Positions 8,447-16,500 of a stretch of DNA of 64,000 nucleotides are shown here, in pieces. The DNA comes from JBJGXI01 sp045635475 (GTDB lineage Bacteria > Bacillota > Bacilli > Bacillales > Amphibacillaceae), in assembly GCF_045635475.1 (NCBI RefSeq), contig NZ_JBJGXI010000018.1, positions 1 through 64,000 of the forward strand, in the 5' to 3' direction. The position numbers and the translations under genes are program-made. The notes under the pieces are model-generated. The model made no database searches. It was not told the DNA's origin and worked only from the letters and a program-made list of their open reading frames with translations. Within the stretch, counting starts at the first letter, position 1. Every line of letters begins with the position of its first letter.

Positions 8447-9442
8447 TTATGAATGAATCTTATCAAATAAATCTTTACTATAATCTTTTATATCAGAAAC
8501 ATTCAATATTTTATATTTATTTTTTATCTCGGAAAAGTATATCTCAATTATCTCTTTGGAAATCACTCGATTAGAGTGTTCATCATCATTTAACTCCCTT
8601 CTAGTGTCTCTCCATGGTGTTTCAATATGAGTCATTTTTTCTAATACCTTTCCACTATAACACCCAAAATTTTTTACTATATTATCTAATAACTCTTTTT
8701 CAAAATCATGTAAATCATTAAAATTATATTGCCTAAATTCTTCTTCGATAGGATTAAAACCAAAAGATTTATATCGATTATAGACCTCCCTATATACTGG
8801 TCCATGTACCCATGCTTCACAATTATCATTAAACAAAAATTGACCGTTAATTATTTTATTAAAACCCTGAGAAAAATATAGAAGTTTTTGTAATGCTAAA
8901 GGTGTGATTTCTTCACTTCTAAACAAGAGATATTGAACTATACTATCTATCTTATCTTTACCTATTGCGTGGCTATCTTCTTCTAATCTCCTTACAGCTT
9001 CTTTGCAATTTTTGTATGCAATATCACTGACCTTTTCTTTATTGTTTTCTAATAATTCATTCATAAATAGAGGATCCTTTAAAACTCTTTTAAGAATTTG
9101 GGAATATTGTTTTGTTGGAGTATCACCATTTAAGTATCTCGTGATAGTACCCTCTCCCCATCCAAGCGCTAAAGAAAAGGGCCTCTTTCCCATACGATAC
9201 ATATCAACAGCCATTTCAACCTCTGAAATAGTTGAGAGATTATTTATCTCCCTATAGACTGCATCAATCTGCTTCAAATTTAAATCATGTATATGGGGCT
9301 CATAAATAGGAGAGCCACACTCTTTACAGAATGCTTCAACCCCCATATATTTTATTTCTCTTCCCTTTATTACTTTAGTTTTTTCAATATCTTTTTTTAC
9401 AAATTCAACTTCATCACGACAGACTTCACAAAAAGGTAACAT
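8447..9442 (-). CDS. MqsA-type zinc finger / Panacea (DUF4065) antitoxin
   Basis: 331 residues. The N-terminus has two CxxC knuckles (CEVC, CKEC), a helix-turn-helix follows (FSLALGWGEGTITRYL), and the C-terminal half is a Panacea/SocA-like domain (LQKLLYFSQGF, EAWVHGPVYREVYNRYK). Panacea domains neutralise many unrelated toxins, so this should be the antitoxin and DNA-binding autorepressor of the operon. AAGGAGG stands before ATG 9442. It follows the MqsR-like toxin by 31 bp. Confidence 0.8.
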   Translation of the reverse strand: MLPFCEVCRDEVEFVKKDIEKTKVIKGREIKYMGVEAFCKECGSPIYEPHIHDLNLKQIDAVYREINNLSTISEVEMAVDMYRMGKRPFSLALGWGEGTITRYLNGDTPTKQYSQILKRVLKDPLFMNELLENNKEKVSDIAYKNCKEAVRRLEEDSHAIGKDKIDSIVQYLLFRSEEITPLALQKLLYFSQGFNKIINGQFLFNDNCEAWVHGPVYREVYNRYKSFGFNPIEEEFRQYNFNDLHDFEKELLDNIVKNFGCYSGKVLEKMTHIETPWRDTRRELNDDEHSNRVISKEIIEIYFSEIKNKYKILNVSDIKDYSKDLFDKIHS

Positions 9443-9473
9443 AAAAACAAACCTCCTTATTTATTTAAGGAAA

Positions 9474-9875
9474 TCACTTAAAGCAATAGGTGATCTCCTT
9501 GTTTCTTTTATGGAAGGAAATAACAACTAATCGTTTATTTCCTCCCCTTGTTTCCATCAAATTAGACTTAATGTAAATATCTATATTTTCCAGTTCTCCA
9601 CGATTATCTAAATCAAAAGCCCTACAAAAAACATATAGTTTCTCATGAGCAAACATTTCTTTTTCGTTATCAACTACATAACAAAAGTCCAAAACCTCAA
9701 GACTCAATAGGATTTCTTTGGCCTTTTGGTCACTTATGTTATAGTCTTCCATAAAATCAATGTTTTCCTGTCTATTCCCATTTCTAGATATAGTATGTCT
9801 ACCCTGTCGAGTCAAGTCTTTAAAGTCATTTAGATATACCTCAATTTCTTTTTCTGTAAAATCAGTGTACTTCAA
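9474..9875 (-). CDS. MqsR-like mRNA interferase toxin
   Basis: 133 residues. The C-terminal half (KEILLSLEVLDFCY, EKLYVFCRAF, IDIYIKSN, RLVVISFHK) follows the strand-helix order of MqsR, a RelE-fold ribonuclease that cuts mRNA. Match is by pattern only. TTG 9875 seems to be the start. It is the first gene of the operon and is followed by a Panacea antitoxin with an MqsA-type zinc finger, which strongly supports the assignment. An operator-like dyad lies just upstream. Confidence 0.65.
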   Translation of the reverse strand: MKYTDFTEKEIEVYLNDFKDLTRQGRHTISRNGNRQENIDFMEDYNISDQKAKEILLSLEVLDFCYVVDNEKEMFAHEKLYVFCRAFDLDNRGELENIDIYIKSNLMETRGGNKRLVVISFHKRNKEITYCFK

Positions 9876-9944
9876 TGACTACCGCACCCTCTCACCTCTT
9901 ATTAACTATATTATACAATAATTACAAAAATGATACTATAAAAT

Positions 9945-9960
9945 TGTATTAATTGATACA
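9945..9960. promoter_or_regulatory. Probable toxin-antitoxin operator dyad
   Basis: TGTAT, six bases, ATACA: a symmetric site 70 bp upstream of the MqsR-like gene, in AT-rich DNA with promoter-like TATAAT-type words. A likely binding site for the helix-turn-helix antitoxin. Confidence 0.4.
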
Positions 9961-9975
9961 TTTTTTAAAAAGTTT

Positions 9976-10067
9976 GAAACGCGAAGTCAGGTTTCTTGTC
10001 CAACTACCTGGAAATCATTTCTCACTTCACAGATGGAACTGGCACAGTAAACCTGACCCCCTGTTCC
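9976..10067 (+). repeat. Dispersed hairpin repeat, subfamily A
   Basis: Copy with a slightly mutated left arm (GAAACGCGAAGTCAGG). The right arm CAGTAAACCTGACCCCCTGTTCC is perfect. It cuts into the broken gene at 10027-10299. Confidence 0.88.
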
Positions 10068-10299
10068 TCTTAACAATCCCGGAGACAGGCTGATCTCCTT
10101 GATAAACAATCGTATTTACAGGATTCAATATTTTAGGATTTTTCAAGTGAGTTACATTAGGGTAATTGTAACTGTAAAATTTGCCAGCATTGCTGTACTT
10201 AATGTCCCACTTACTTGTATTCGGATTATATTTAAACCAGTCAATTTCTGCTGTTTTGTCCTCACCTCTAACTAGGATAAGGTTTTGGGTTATGTTCAA
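10027..10299 (-). pseudogene. 5' fragment of a larger gene, ended by a repeat
   Basis: The first 78 codons read like the N-terminus of a large helicase-like protein (EIDWFKYNPNTSKWDIKYS, YSYNYPNVTHLKNPKIL); the last 12 codons and the stop come from the hairpin repeat at 9976-10067. The rest of the gene is missing. The family is a recollection of pattern, not a firm identification. A weak AGGT site precedes ATG 10299. Confidence 0.55.
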
Positions 10300-10428
10300 G
10301 GTAAGTCACCTCTTGAATTCTGTCTTAGATTAACATAGTATAGCTTTCTTTCCATGATTCCATTTGTTATATTTTAACATACTAGTAATTAAAAAAATTT
10401 GCTAATGTCATAGCTGGAGGTGTAGTTG

Positions 10429-10824
10429 TTGAAAAAATCAATTGACGTTGTCGCAGCAATCATCGAAAACAAAAACAACGAAATCCTATGCGCACTGCGA
10501 TCGCCACAAATGTCGATGCCGAACTTATGGGAGTTTCCTGGTGGAAAAGTAGAGCAGGGTGAGGACTTTTACACTGCGATAGAAAGAGAGATTTCGGAAG
10601 AGTTGGATTGTAAAATAGAAGCTACAGCTGTATTCAATGAACACACGCATGAATACGAATCGGCGTTCGTGCATCTGATCGCAATAAAGTGTCGAATTGT
10701 CGAAGGTAATCCTGTGCCAAGAGAGCATTCTGAGCTTTTATGGTTAAAGAGAGAAAAATTAGCATCACTAAAATGGGCGCCTGCTGACGTTCCTGCAGTT
10801 GAGGAACTCATTAAAGAAAAGTAG
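10429..10824 (+). CDS. mutT: NUDIX hydrolase, MutT-like (copy 2)
   Basis: Second copy of the gene at 7854-8249 with a handful of amino-acid changes (for example Leu to Phe after GED, Ile to Thr after KIEA, Val to Leu before WLKRE). The Nudix box is intact and the frame is open, so both copies are likely functional. TTG 10429 is preceded by GGAGGTG. Confidence 0.87.
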   Translation: MKKSIDVVAAIIENKNNEILCALRSPQMSMPNLWEFPGGKVEQGEDFYTAIEREISEELDCKIEATAVFNEHTHEYESAFVHLIAIKCRIVEGNPVPREHSELLWLKREKLASLKWAPADVPAVEELIKEK

Positions 10825-10832
10825 CCCTCTCA

Positions 10833-10922
10833 GAAACGCGGGGTCAGGTTTCTTGTGCCACTACCGGAAATTATTTCTCACTTCCCAGATGGAACTGGCA
10901 CAGTAAACTGACCCCCTGTTCC
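10833..10922 (+). repeat. Dispersed hairpin repeat, subfamily A
   Basis: Copy at the end of the long duplication, between convergent mutT and the DUF262 gene. It has one base lost in AGTAAACTGACC. It is the last copy before a 22-kb stretch without any. Confidence 0.9.
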
Positions 10923-10940
10923 ATGAATGAAATACACATA

Positions 10941-12041
10941 CTAGATACTTTCGAAATAAATTTTGATTAATTTATTTGCTGTATCACTTAATAGCTCCGG
11001 ACGTGTACTTGATCCTTTAAAACTTGTTTCTAAATAAGAATCCTTTAATACAGTTTCAATTATTTTGTATATTTGATTAACTGTTTCATCATTGTTTGTA
11101 TCTATACTTTTATCAAACAATTCATTTAAAAAGGCTGCCAGAATCATTAGAATGGGGATTTGCACTTTATAATTCCTACTTTCGACACCATAAAGTTCTT
11201 TAGATAATGGATATGTAATATTATATTGTTTATACAGTTTCAAAAAAAACTTATTTGCCTTATTTAAAATATCTTCTAATTTTTCTACGTATGCAGTTTG
11301 TTGTTTCTCCAGTGTTGCCAATTTCATGAATTCCTCAGCATATTCTGGAGATGTTTCAAATTCTTTATTCAATCCTTTATCTAGAATATAAAGCATAGTT
11401 TGAATATTCTCGTGGGCAGTTTTATCAGAAAATCTTTTTTTGGTTATATTATATATATCTCTAAAAGTCTTATCTTCATCTTTATAATAGGAATCTATTT
11501 CAGCATTAAGCCACTCATTTATTTCGCTACGATAAACAGCATGTCTAATTTCTTGTCTGCTTAAAGGATGAGAACCAGTGTTATATCTTTTAAAGATCTC
11601 TAACTCTAAATCCGGATTATTTTGAACATGTATATTCTCAAAAGTTAGACTACATTGGTGTAATAATTCAGCTTGTATTTCAATTGGTAGACCACTAAAA
11701 CGTTTGTCATTATACTCCTCTAACTTATCCAGTCCTTTTAATGCAAACTCATTATTAACAAATCTGTAGACTGCTCTTAATCTATGTTGTCCATCAATTA
11801 CATTTGACATATATGGGATTTTAGTTGTATCAGAAGACAAGTAAATAATTGGAATAGGAATCCCAATTAGCAGTGATTCTATCAATAAACTTTCATCATT
11901 AACCGAGAATTTATATTCTCTTTGATATTCTGGATCTAATCTAATTCCTCCTTCTCCCTTTAACCCTTTGTTTATTTCATTTACTAAGTCATATATAGAT
12001 TTAGAACTTGCAGTAGAATCTACTTTCCACCTTGTATCCAT
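10941..12041 (-). CDS. DUF262 (ParB/GmrS-like) protein
   Basis: 366 residues. The N-terminal DUF262 domain has PEYQREYKF and, at about residues 81-87, VIDGQHR, the DGQxR motif of this ParB-like fold that binds and hydrolyses NTPs in GmrS and BrxU. The C-terminal half is helical with no HNH (DUF1524) motif, so this is the DUF262-only type. It follows the FRG gene by 12 bp and is probably cotranscribed with it. A defence role is likely from family and location. Confidence 0.82.
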   Translation of the reverse strand: MDTRWKVDSTASSKSIYDLVNEINKGLKGEGGIRLDPEYQREYKFSVNDESLLIESLLIGIPIPIIYLSSDTTKIPYMSNVIDGQHRLRAVYRFVNNEFALKGLDKLEEYNDKRFSGLPIEIQAELLHQCSLTFENIHVQNNPDLELEIFKRYNTGSHPLSRQEIRHAVYRSEINEWLNAEIDSYYKDEDKTFRDIYNITKKRFSDKTAHENIQTMLYILDKGLNKEFETSPEYAEEFMKLATLEKQQTAYVEKLEDILNKANKFFLKLYKQYNITYPLSKELYGVESRNYKVQIPILMILAAFLNELFDKSIDTNNDETVNQIYKIIETVLKDSYLETSFKGSSTRPELLSDTANKLIKIYFESI

Positions 12042-12053
12042 ATAATCCCTCCT

Positions 12054-12833
12054 TTACTGTTGATAATCGAATATAAGATCATTTGCAATGCTCGATAATT
12101 CTGGATAAATACTAGTCTTATTTATACCTAGATTAAATAATTCCTTTTTAATCTCTTGCACGTAATCATATTGTATATCTATTTTAACAAGAAACTTTTC
12201 TGATTCGGTAAATTCCTCTAAAGCTACTGCATTAGATGGAAATAAAGTAAATAATCCTTTTTGTGCTTCTATCCTTGCATTATTTAATGGTCCACTTAAT
12301 GCTAAGTGGTGAATTATTTCATCTAATCTTGTACCAACTTTATAATTTGTATCTATACAATTGTTTAATGTTGGATCATTTTCCATTAAATTAGGAACAT
12401 CAACTCTTGCACCAAGAAATCTTCCTTGCAAATTGAGTTCAATAGGGTTTAAACACCAAACTACTGGGTGTTTTTCTTCTCTATAATCTTCTTGAGAATT
12501 TTCAACAGAAAAATATAAAGCTACCAAAGCACTTGATGTCCAATCTAATAATCTAGTAGGAACACCATAATGTTGAGCCACAAACAACCACTCAATTTCT
12601 TTTGAAGGAATTCTGCTGAGAAATGGAATTGAACGGGCTCTAAAACTTGATTGAAAATTTTTATCACAATTTGGACCATAAATATCATTTCCATCAGCAT
12701 TTTTTCTTAATAGTGATGGTAAGAGTGTATATCGATTTTCATTATGGCCTCTGAAGAACGTAAAACCTTCTTTAGAAAATTTACCGACTTCAGCTATGAA
12801 ATCAGGTATATTTGAAACGCTTACTTCTTCCAT
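12054..12833 (-). CDS. FRG domain protein
   Basis: 259 residues. FFRGHNENRYTLLPSLLRK near the N-terminus and QHYGVPTRLLDWTSSALVALYF are signatures of the FRG domain, whose biochemical activity is not established but which recurs in defence islands. First gene of a two-gene operon with the DUF262 protein. A promoter-rich 225-bp gap separates it from the methylase gene. Confidence 0.85.
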   Translation of the reverse strand: MEEVSVSNIPDFIAEVGKFSKEGFTFFRGHNENRYTLLPSLLRKNADGNDIYGPNCDKNFQSSFRARSIPFLSRIPSKEIEWLFVAQHYGVPTRLLDWTSSALVALYFSVENSQEDYREEKHPVVWCLNPIELNLQGRFLGARVDVPNLMENDPTLNNCIDTNYKVGTRLDEIIHHLALSGPLNNARIEAQKGLFTLFPSNAVALEEFTESEKFLVKIDIQYDYVQEIKKELFNLGINKTSIYPELSSIANDLIFDYQQ

Positions 12834-13017
12834 AGGTTTATTACTCCTTTCAGAAAAAATATAGTCTAAACGAACAACTCCAGATTAATTAATGATGTTT
12901 TCAAAAGTTTCGCTTATATAACTTTGTATCATTATACTACAAGCTAACTATGATGTAAGAGTAAAATTACTATCTGAAGATGATATATAAATCCATTATA
13001 TCTTTAAACAAGAAAAT

Positions 13018-13055
13018 AGATCGCCTTTATTCTGTGCAGAAAATAAAGGCGATCT
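13018..13055 (-). terminator. Terminator after the C5 methyltransferase
   Basis: AGATCGCCTTTATT and AATAAAGGCGATCT form a perfect 14-bp stem three bases from the methylase stop. On the minus strand it is followed by a U-rich run (ATTTTCTTGTTT). Confidence 0.8.
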
Positions 13056-13057
13056 GT

Positions 13058-14173
13058 TTATTTTTGTGGTAACTCTATCTTATTATCTCTACTGGTCTTC
13101 AATTCCCGTAGCGCAATCTTCCATTTAGAATCTACAGATTCATATTCTATTCCGGCAAAAGTCTTAAGAATTGCTTCAAAGATCACCTTAGCCCCTTGTG
13201 TCGGAACAGCCATTCCTATTTGCTTCCTCACTTGTTCCTTTGGACCAATGAATTCGTAATCATCAGGAAACGTTTGTAGTCTTGCTCTTTCTCTATTTGT
13301 CAGAGCCCTTGTCTCTTCATAATGATACATATGAGTACCACCACCACCACTCCCTGTTACTGTGTAAGATGGCAAATCAGGATGAAGTCTCTTATATATC
13401 TGGCTAAGTCTAGCACCTTTTACATTTAGCCTTAAGTGTTCAGGAATTTCCTCTGACCAAGCATTTTCGCCTGGGCGGATGTATTTTAGCATTTCTTTCA
13501 CCTTAGAGGTATGTCTAGTTTTTTCATTATTACTTGAATCTTCTGGGATCTCCATAAATGCTTCTCTAACACTCATAAAAGGTTTTTCTATACCATCATG
13601 AGTTGGTTTTGGAACTTTAAATTCCAATCCCATGTCATTTCTAATTCCTACAATTATTATACGGTGTCTTTTTTGAGGGACTCCATATTCATGGAACTTG
13701 TACAAATGTGGTGTTAACACATAGCCCTCATTTTCTAGATCATCTAATATCTTTAAAAATGCTTCTCCACCATTTGCACTCTCGAGACCTCCAACATTTT
13801 CTGCTACAAACCATTTTGGTTGGTGGACCCGTAACACTTTAACGCCAAATGTATATAGTGGACCATATTCTCCATTAAAGCCCTTATGTTCCCCTACCAC
13901 ACTAAAATCATTGCAGGGAAAGCCAAATGAAAAACCATCTATTGGATCTAATGACTCAATGTCCAATTCTCTTACATCTTCCTCTATCACTGACTCTGGT
14001 TTATCTGGACAGAGGTTATGACGATATGTCTCACATGCCCATTTATCAATGTCGTTTGCCCATTGATGTTCAATTTTGTATACTTCACCTGAAGGACTAG
14101 TTACTTCTGCTAACTTAGCTCCTAATGAAAGGCCACCTGGCCCACAAAAGAGTTCCCCTTTTCTAAAAATCAT
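13058..14173 (-). CDS. DNA (cytosine-5) methyltransferase
   Basis: 371 residues with C5-methylase motifs in order: ELFCGPGGLSLG (I, AdoMet binding), GFPCNDFS (IV, catalytic Cys about 87), FVAENVGG (VI), QKRHRIIIVG (VIII), and RERARLQTFPDDYEF with a late NRERARLQ (IX-X). It protects host DNA from the upstream AlwI-like nuclease, with 101 bp between the genes. Recognition sequence unknown; the target-recognition region is around residues 220-290. Confidence 0.92.
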   Translation of the reverse strand: MIFRKGELFCGPGGLSLGAKLAEVTSPSGEVYKIEHQWANDIDKWACETYRHNLCPDKPESVIEEDVRELDIESLDPIDGFSFGFPCNDFSVVGEHKGFNGEYGPLYTFGVKVLRVHQPKWFVAENVGGLESANGGEAFLKILDDLENEGYVLTPHLYKFHEYGVPQKRHRIIIVGIRNDMGLEFKVPKPTHDGIEKPFMSVREAFMEIPEDSSNNEKTRHTSKVKEMLKYIRPGENAWSEEIPEHLRLNVKGARLSQIYKRLHPDLPSYTVTGSGGGGTHMYHYEETRALTNRERARLQTFPDDYEFIGPKEQVRKQIGMAVPTQGAKVIFEAILKTFAGIEYESVDSKWKIALRELKTSRDNKIELPQK

Positions 14174-14274
14174 GTATAAACACTCCTAAGAGATTACTAT
14201 GCGAAAAAACGACATATTTTTTATTATACATGAAAGTACTCGTGTTGTCCTACACTACTATTTACATCGATTTA

Positions 14275-15810
14275 TTAATTGATATAATCAGATCTTCCAA
14301 TCTCTCTATTCATTTGAAACAAATCTTTTAATTGCCTATGATCCCAATTATTTTGACTATATTCTCTAGCAAGCTTAATTATATTATTTACAGTTATGCC
14401 AGACCCATTGATACCGGATTCCTTTGCAAGGTCTTTAACTTGCTTATCAAATGTACTACTGAATCCAGCTGCAATATACATAAAAAATTGTAAATTATCG
14501 CATTCTTCTTGATAAGTTGGTATATAATTATATATCATACGATTTTTATGGTCATTTGAAATAGAATAACTTGCATATGCCTTAGTATCAATTATCCCTC
14601 CATATTGACTGGACAAAACCAGGACATCTGGATGCTTTCCTTTGTCTCCTACATGCTCACTTTTAAAACCAAACGCCTTATTAAAAAGTTCCACCGTTGC
14701 TATTTCAAACTCTCTTGCTTTTTCTCTACCTTTTAATGCCATATCATAATAGGATGCTTCAAAAGAATCAAGTGCTCCATTCACAAATGAAGCCAATTCC
14801 TCTTCAATTAAACTATGAGTTATACCTGTTGAATAATATATCTTCTCTATTACAGGAGTATCAATGGTAGTTATTGGTGACTGCGTTGCCATGCTCAAGA
14901 ACTTTGCACGAACAATCTTTCTTGCAATACTATCAGCCGTAACAGCATAAGCATTATTTAAATCCCTCGTGTCTTTCCGATGCCATGGATCCAAACCATA
15001 TCTTCTCTGAAAATATTCCTCGTCTTCATAACGCGGTAAAAGTTTTGAAGAGTCGTTAAGTAAATTTTCAATTTCAGATTCTTTACCAGGAATAATTACT
15101 AATTCCCTTTCAACCCTCGTAGCAAGTTGCGTATATTCAATCCAATTTATATATGTATTCGCTATATCCCTTAACATAGCTACCGTCCTATCAAATGACT
15201 GTACACCTGATTTTGATGGATAAAGTAAATTAAAATCTTTAGGCAAAATTGAATCTCCGCTTTCACGAAAAGAAATAATCCTTTCAACGATGTAATTAAA
15301 ACATTTATCAGTTTCATCCTCCGCTTCTGTTATTACAATTTTAGCGAGTTCTTCTTCTGTTAAGTATCGAATTCTTTCATCAAGAAGTAGTTTTAAAATA
15401 AATCTAAAAGGCCTTATTCTAAAACGTCTATCTATATTTACACCTGAACGAATTGAATAAGAAGAAGGATATTGAAATTTTAAGACTTGGTTCTTTAGTA
15501 TCTTTACTGGAGACTCGCCATTTATTATTGCTTCACCAGCTAGAGTTGTATGTACCTTGCCATCCTTATTGAAAAATAAACCGAGACTATATAACCAGGA
15601 TGCATACGTTCTACCGCCACTACCACCTTGATCCCTTCTATCCCCTTTTCTCTTTAGACCTTGCTTTTCTAACTCATCTTCAAAATTAATATGTTTTCCT
15701 ACTTGTCCCTTCCATTCTAAGTTCAGTGCATGTGCCATAAAAGCTGAAAAAACTTCTGGAACAGGGATTAGCTTTCTTTTTGGTCTTGATACAAACCAAT
15801 AATTTTTCAT
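14275..15810 (-). CDS. AlwI-family type II restriction endonuclease
   Basis: 511 residues. The N-terminus (YWFVSRPKRKL, RTYASWLYSLGL) and the C-terminal nuclease core HPDVLVL...GGIIDTKAY (P394-D395, D408-x-K410) match the AlwI/BstNBI-type family, many of which cut outside their site on one or both strands. Family assignment is by pattern. It lies just upstream of a C5 methylase in the same direction, forming a restriction-modification pair. The cut site cannot be inferred. Confidence 0.78.
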   Translation of the reverse strand: MKNYWFVSRPKRKLIPVPEVFSAFMAHALNLEWKGQVGKHINFEDELEKQGLKRKGDRRDQGGSGGRTYASWLYSLGLFFNKDGKVHTTLAGEAIINGESPVKILKNQVLKFQYPSSYSIRSGVNIDRRFRIRPFRFILKLLLDERIRYLTEEELAKIVITEAEDETDKCFNYIVERIISFRESGDSILPKDFNLLYPSKSGVQSFDRTVAMLRDIANTYINWIEYTQLATRVERELVIIPGKESEIENLLNDSSKLLPRYEDEEYFQRRYGLDPWHRKDTRDLNNAYAVTADSIARKIVRAKFLSMATQSPITTIDTPVIEKIYYSTGITHSLIEEELASFVNGALDSFEASYYDMALKGREKAREFEIATVELFNKAFGFKSEHVGDKGKHPDVLVLSSQYGGIIDTKAYASYSISNDHKNRMIYNYIPTYQEECDNLQFFMYIAAGFSSTFDKQVKDLAKESGINGSGITVNNIIKLAREYSQNNWDHRQLKDLFQMNREIGRSDYIN

Positions 15811-15960
15811 GATATCAGCCCTTAGTAGTGTTATTATTAATAATCATTAAGATTTAAAGTGACTGTTTTCCAGTTATCTTTAAGAATAGGTTGTTGTCAA
15901 TAAAAAAATCGCTTTTGAACTAATAGGTATAAAGAAATGACCTCATCATAATAAAGTGTA

Positions 15961-16500
15961 TTAAATCTTCTCTATTTCAATGTCACTTCGACTAGTCCAA
16001 GTAATTCTTACAATATCTCCAATTTTTGCATGTACATGATCAAACCAATCACCAATCAATTGCAAATTACCACTACCTTGAAATTGCTTTGCATAAACAT
16101 CACCCGCCGTAGTACTACCTGATGCTTTTAAAATAACATTTTTTAAATAACCGTCTTTTGAATTACAATTATAATTATAAATCGCCCCAGGATGATTACT
16201 ATTATAGATACTCAGCCTTTTTGCCTCATATATTGGTATTTGCAAATAGCCTTCTCCATAAATAATTCCCCTAGAACTAGTATATCTATAGACTCCCCAC
16301 TCTAAATGAGGTTGTTTTAAAGTTGTAATAAATGAATCGCCCGCTACTGGCATATTTTCCCCTCCATGGTATTCATCTAGTATTTCTCCTTGAATTTTTA
16401 GTTTCAATACTTCTTGACTGTCATAAAATATTAACATGCTGCCTTTGTTGACAATACTAAACCTGTTACTTTCTTTAATAAATAGAATTGTAGCTCCCAC
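15961..16500 (-). CDS. Small partner of the helicase-nuclease-LexA fusion
   Basis: 179 residues, no family recognised. It starts at GTG 16500, overlapping the TAG stop of the big gene by one base, so translation is coupled. It is rich in beta strands and G/Y/N, with the tail HAKIGDIVRITWTSRSDIEIEKI looking like the end of a small beta-barrel or DNA-binding pseudobarrel fold. No membrane segment. It may sense or recognise DNA for the helicase. The 150 bp after it separate it from the AlwI-like gene. Confidence 0.6.
   Translation of the reverse strand: MGATILFIKESNRFSIVNKGSMLIFYDSQEVLKLKIQGEILDEYHGGENMPVAGDSFITTLKQPHLEWGVYRYTSSRGIIYGEGYLQIPIYEAKRLSIYNSNHPGAIYNYNCNSKDGYLKNVILKASGSTTAGDVYAKQFQGSGNLQLIGDWFDHVHAKIGDIVRITWTSRSDIEIEKI

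Larger units (their letters stand above)
10344..10922. repeat. Long direct duplication, right copy (mutT plus repeat)
   Basis: Partner of 7769-8348. Homology begins at CTTTCTTTCC and ends with the right arm of the hairpin repeat, so the duplicated unit finishes exactly at the repeat's end. Confidence 0.92.

Noticed and set aside
13018..13055. Hairpin as a copy of the dispersed repeat
   Set aside because: No sequence match to the repeat; it is an ordinary terminator.
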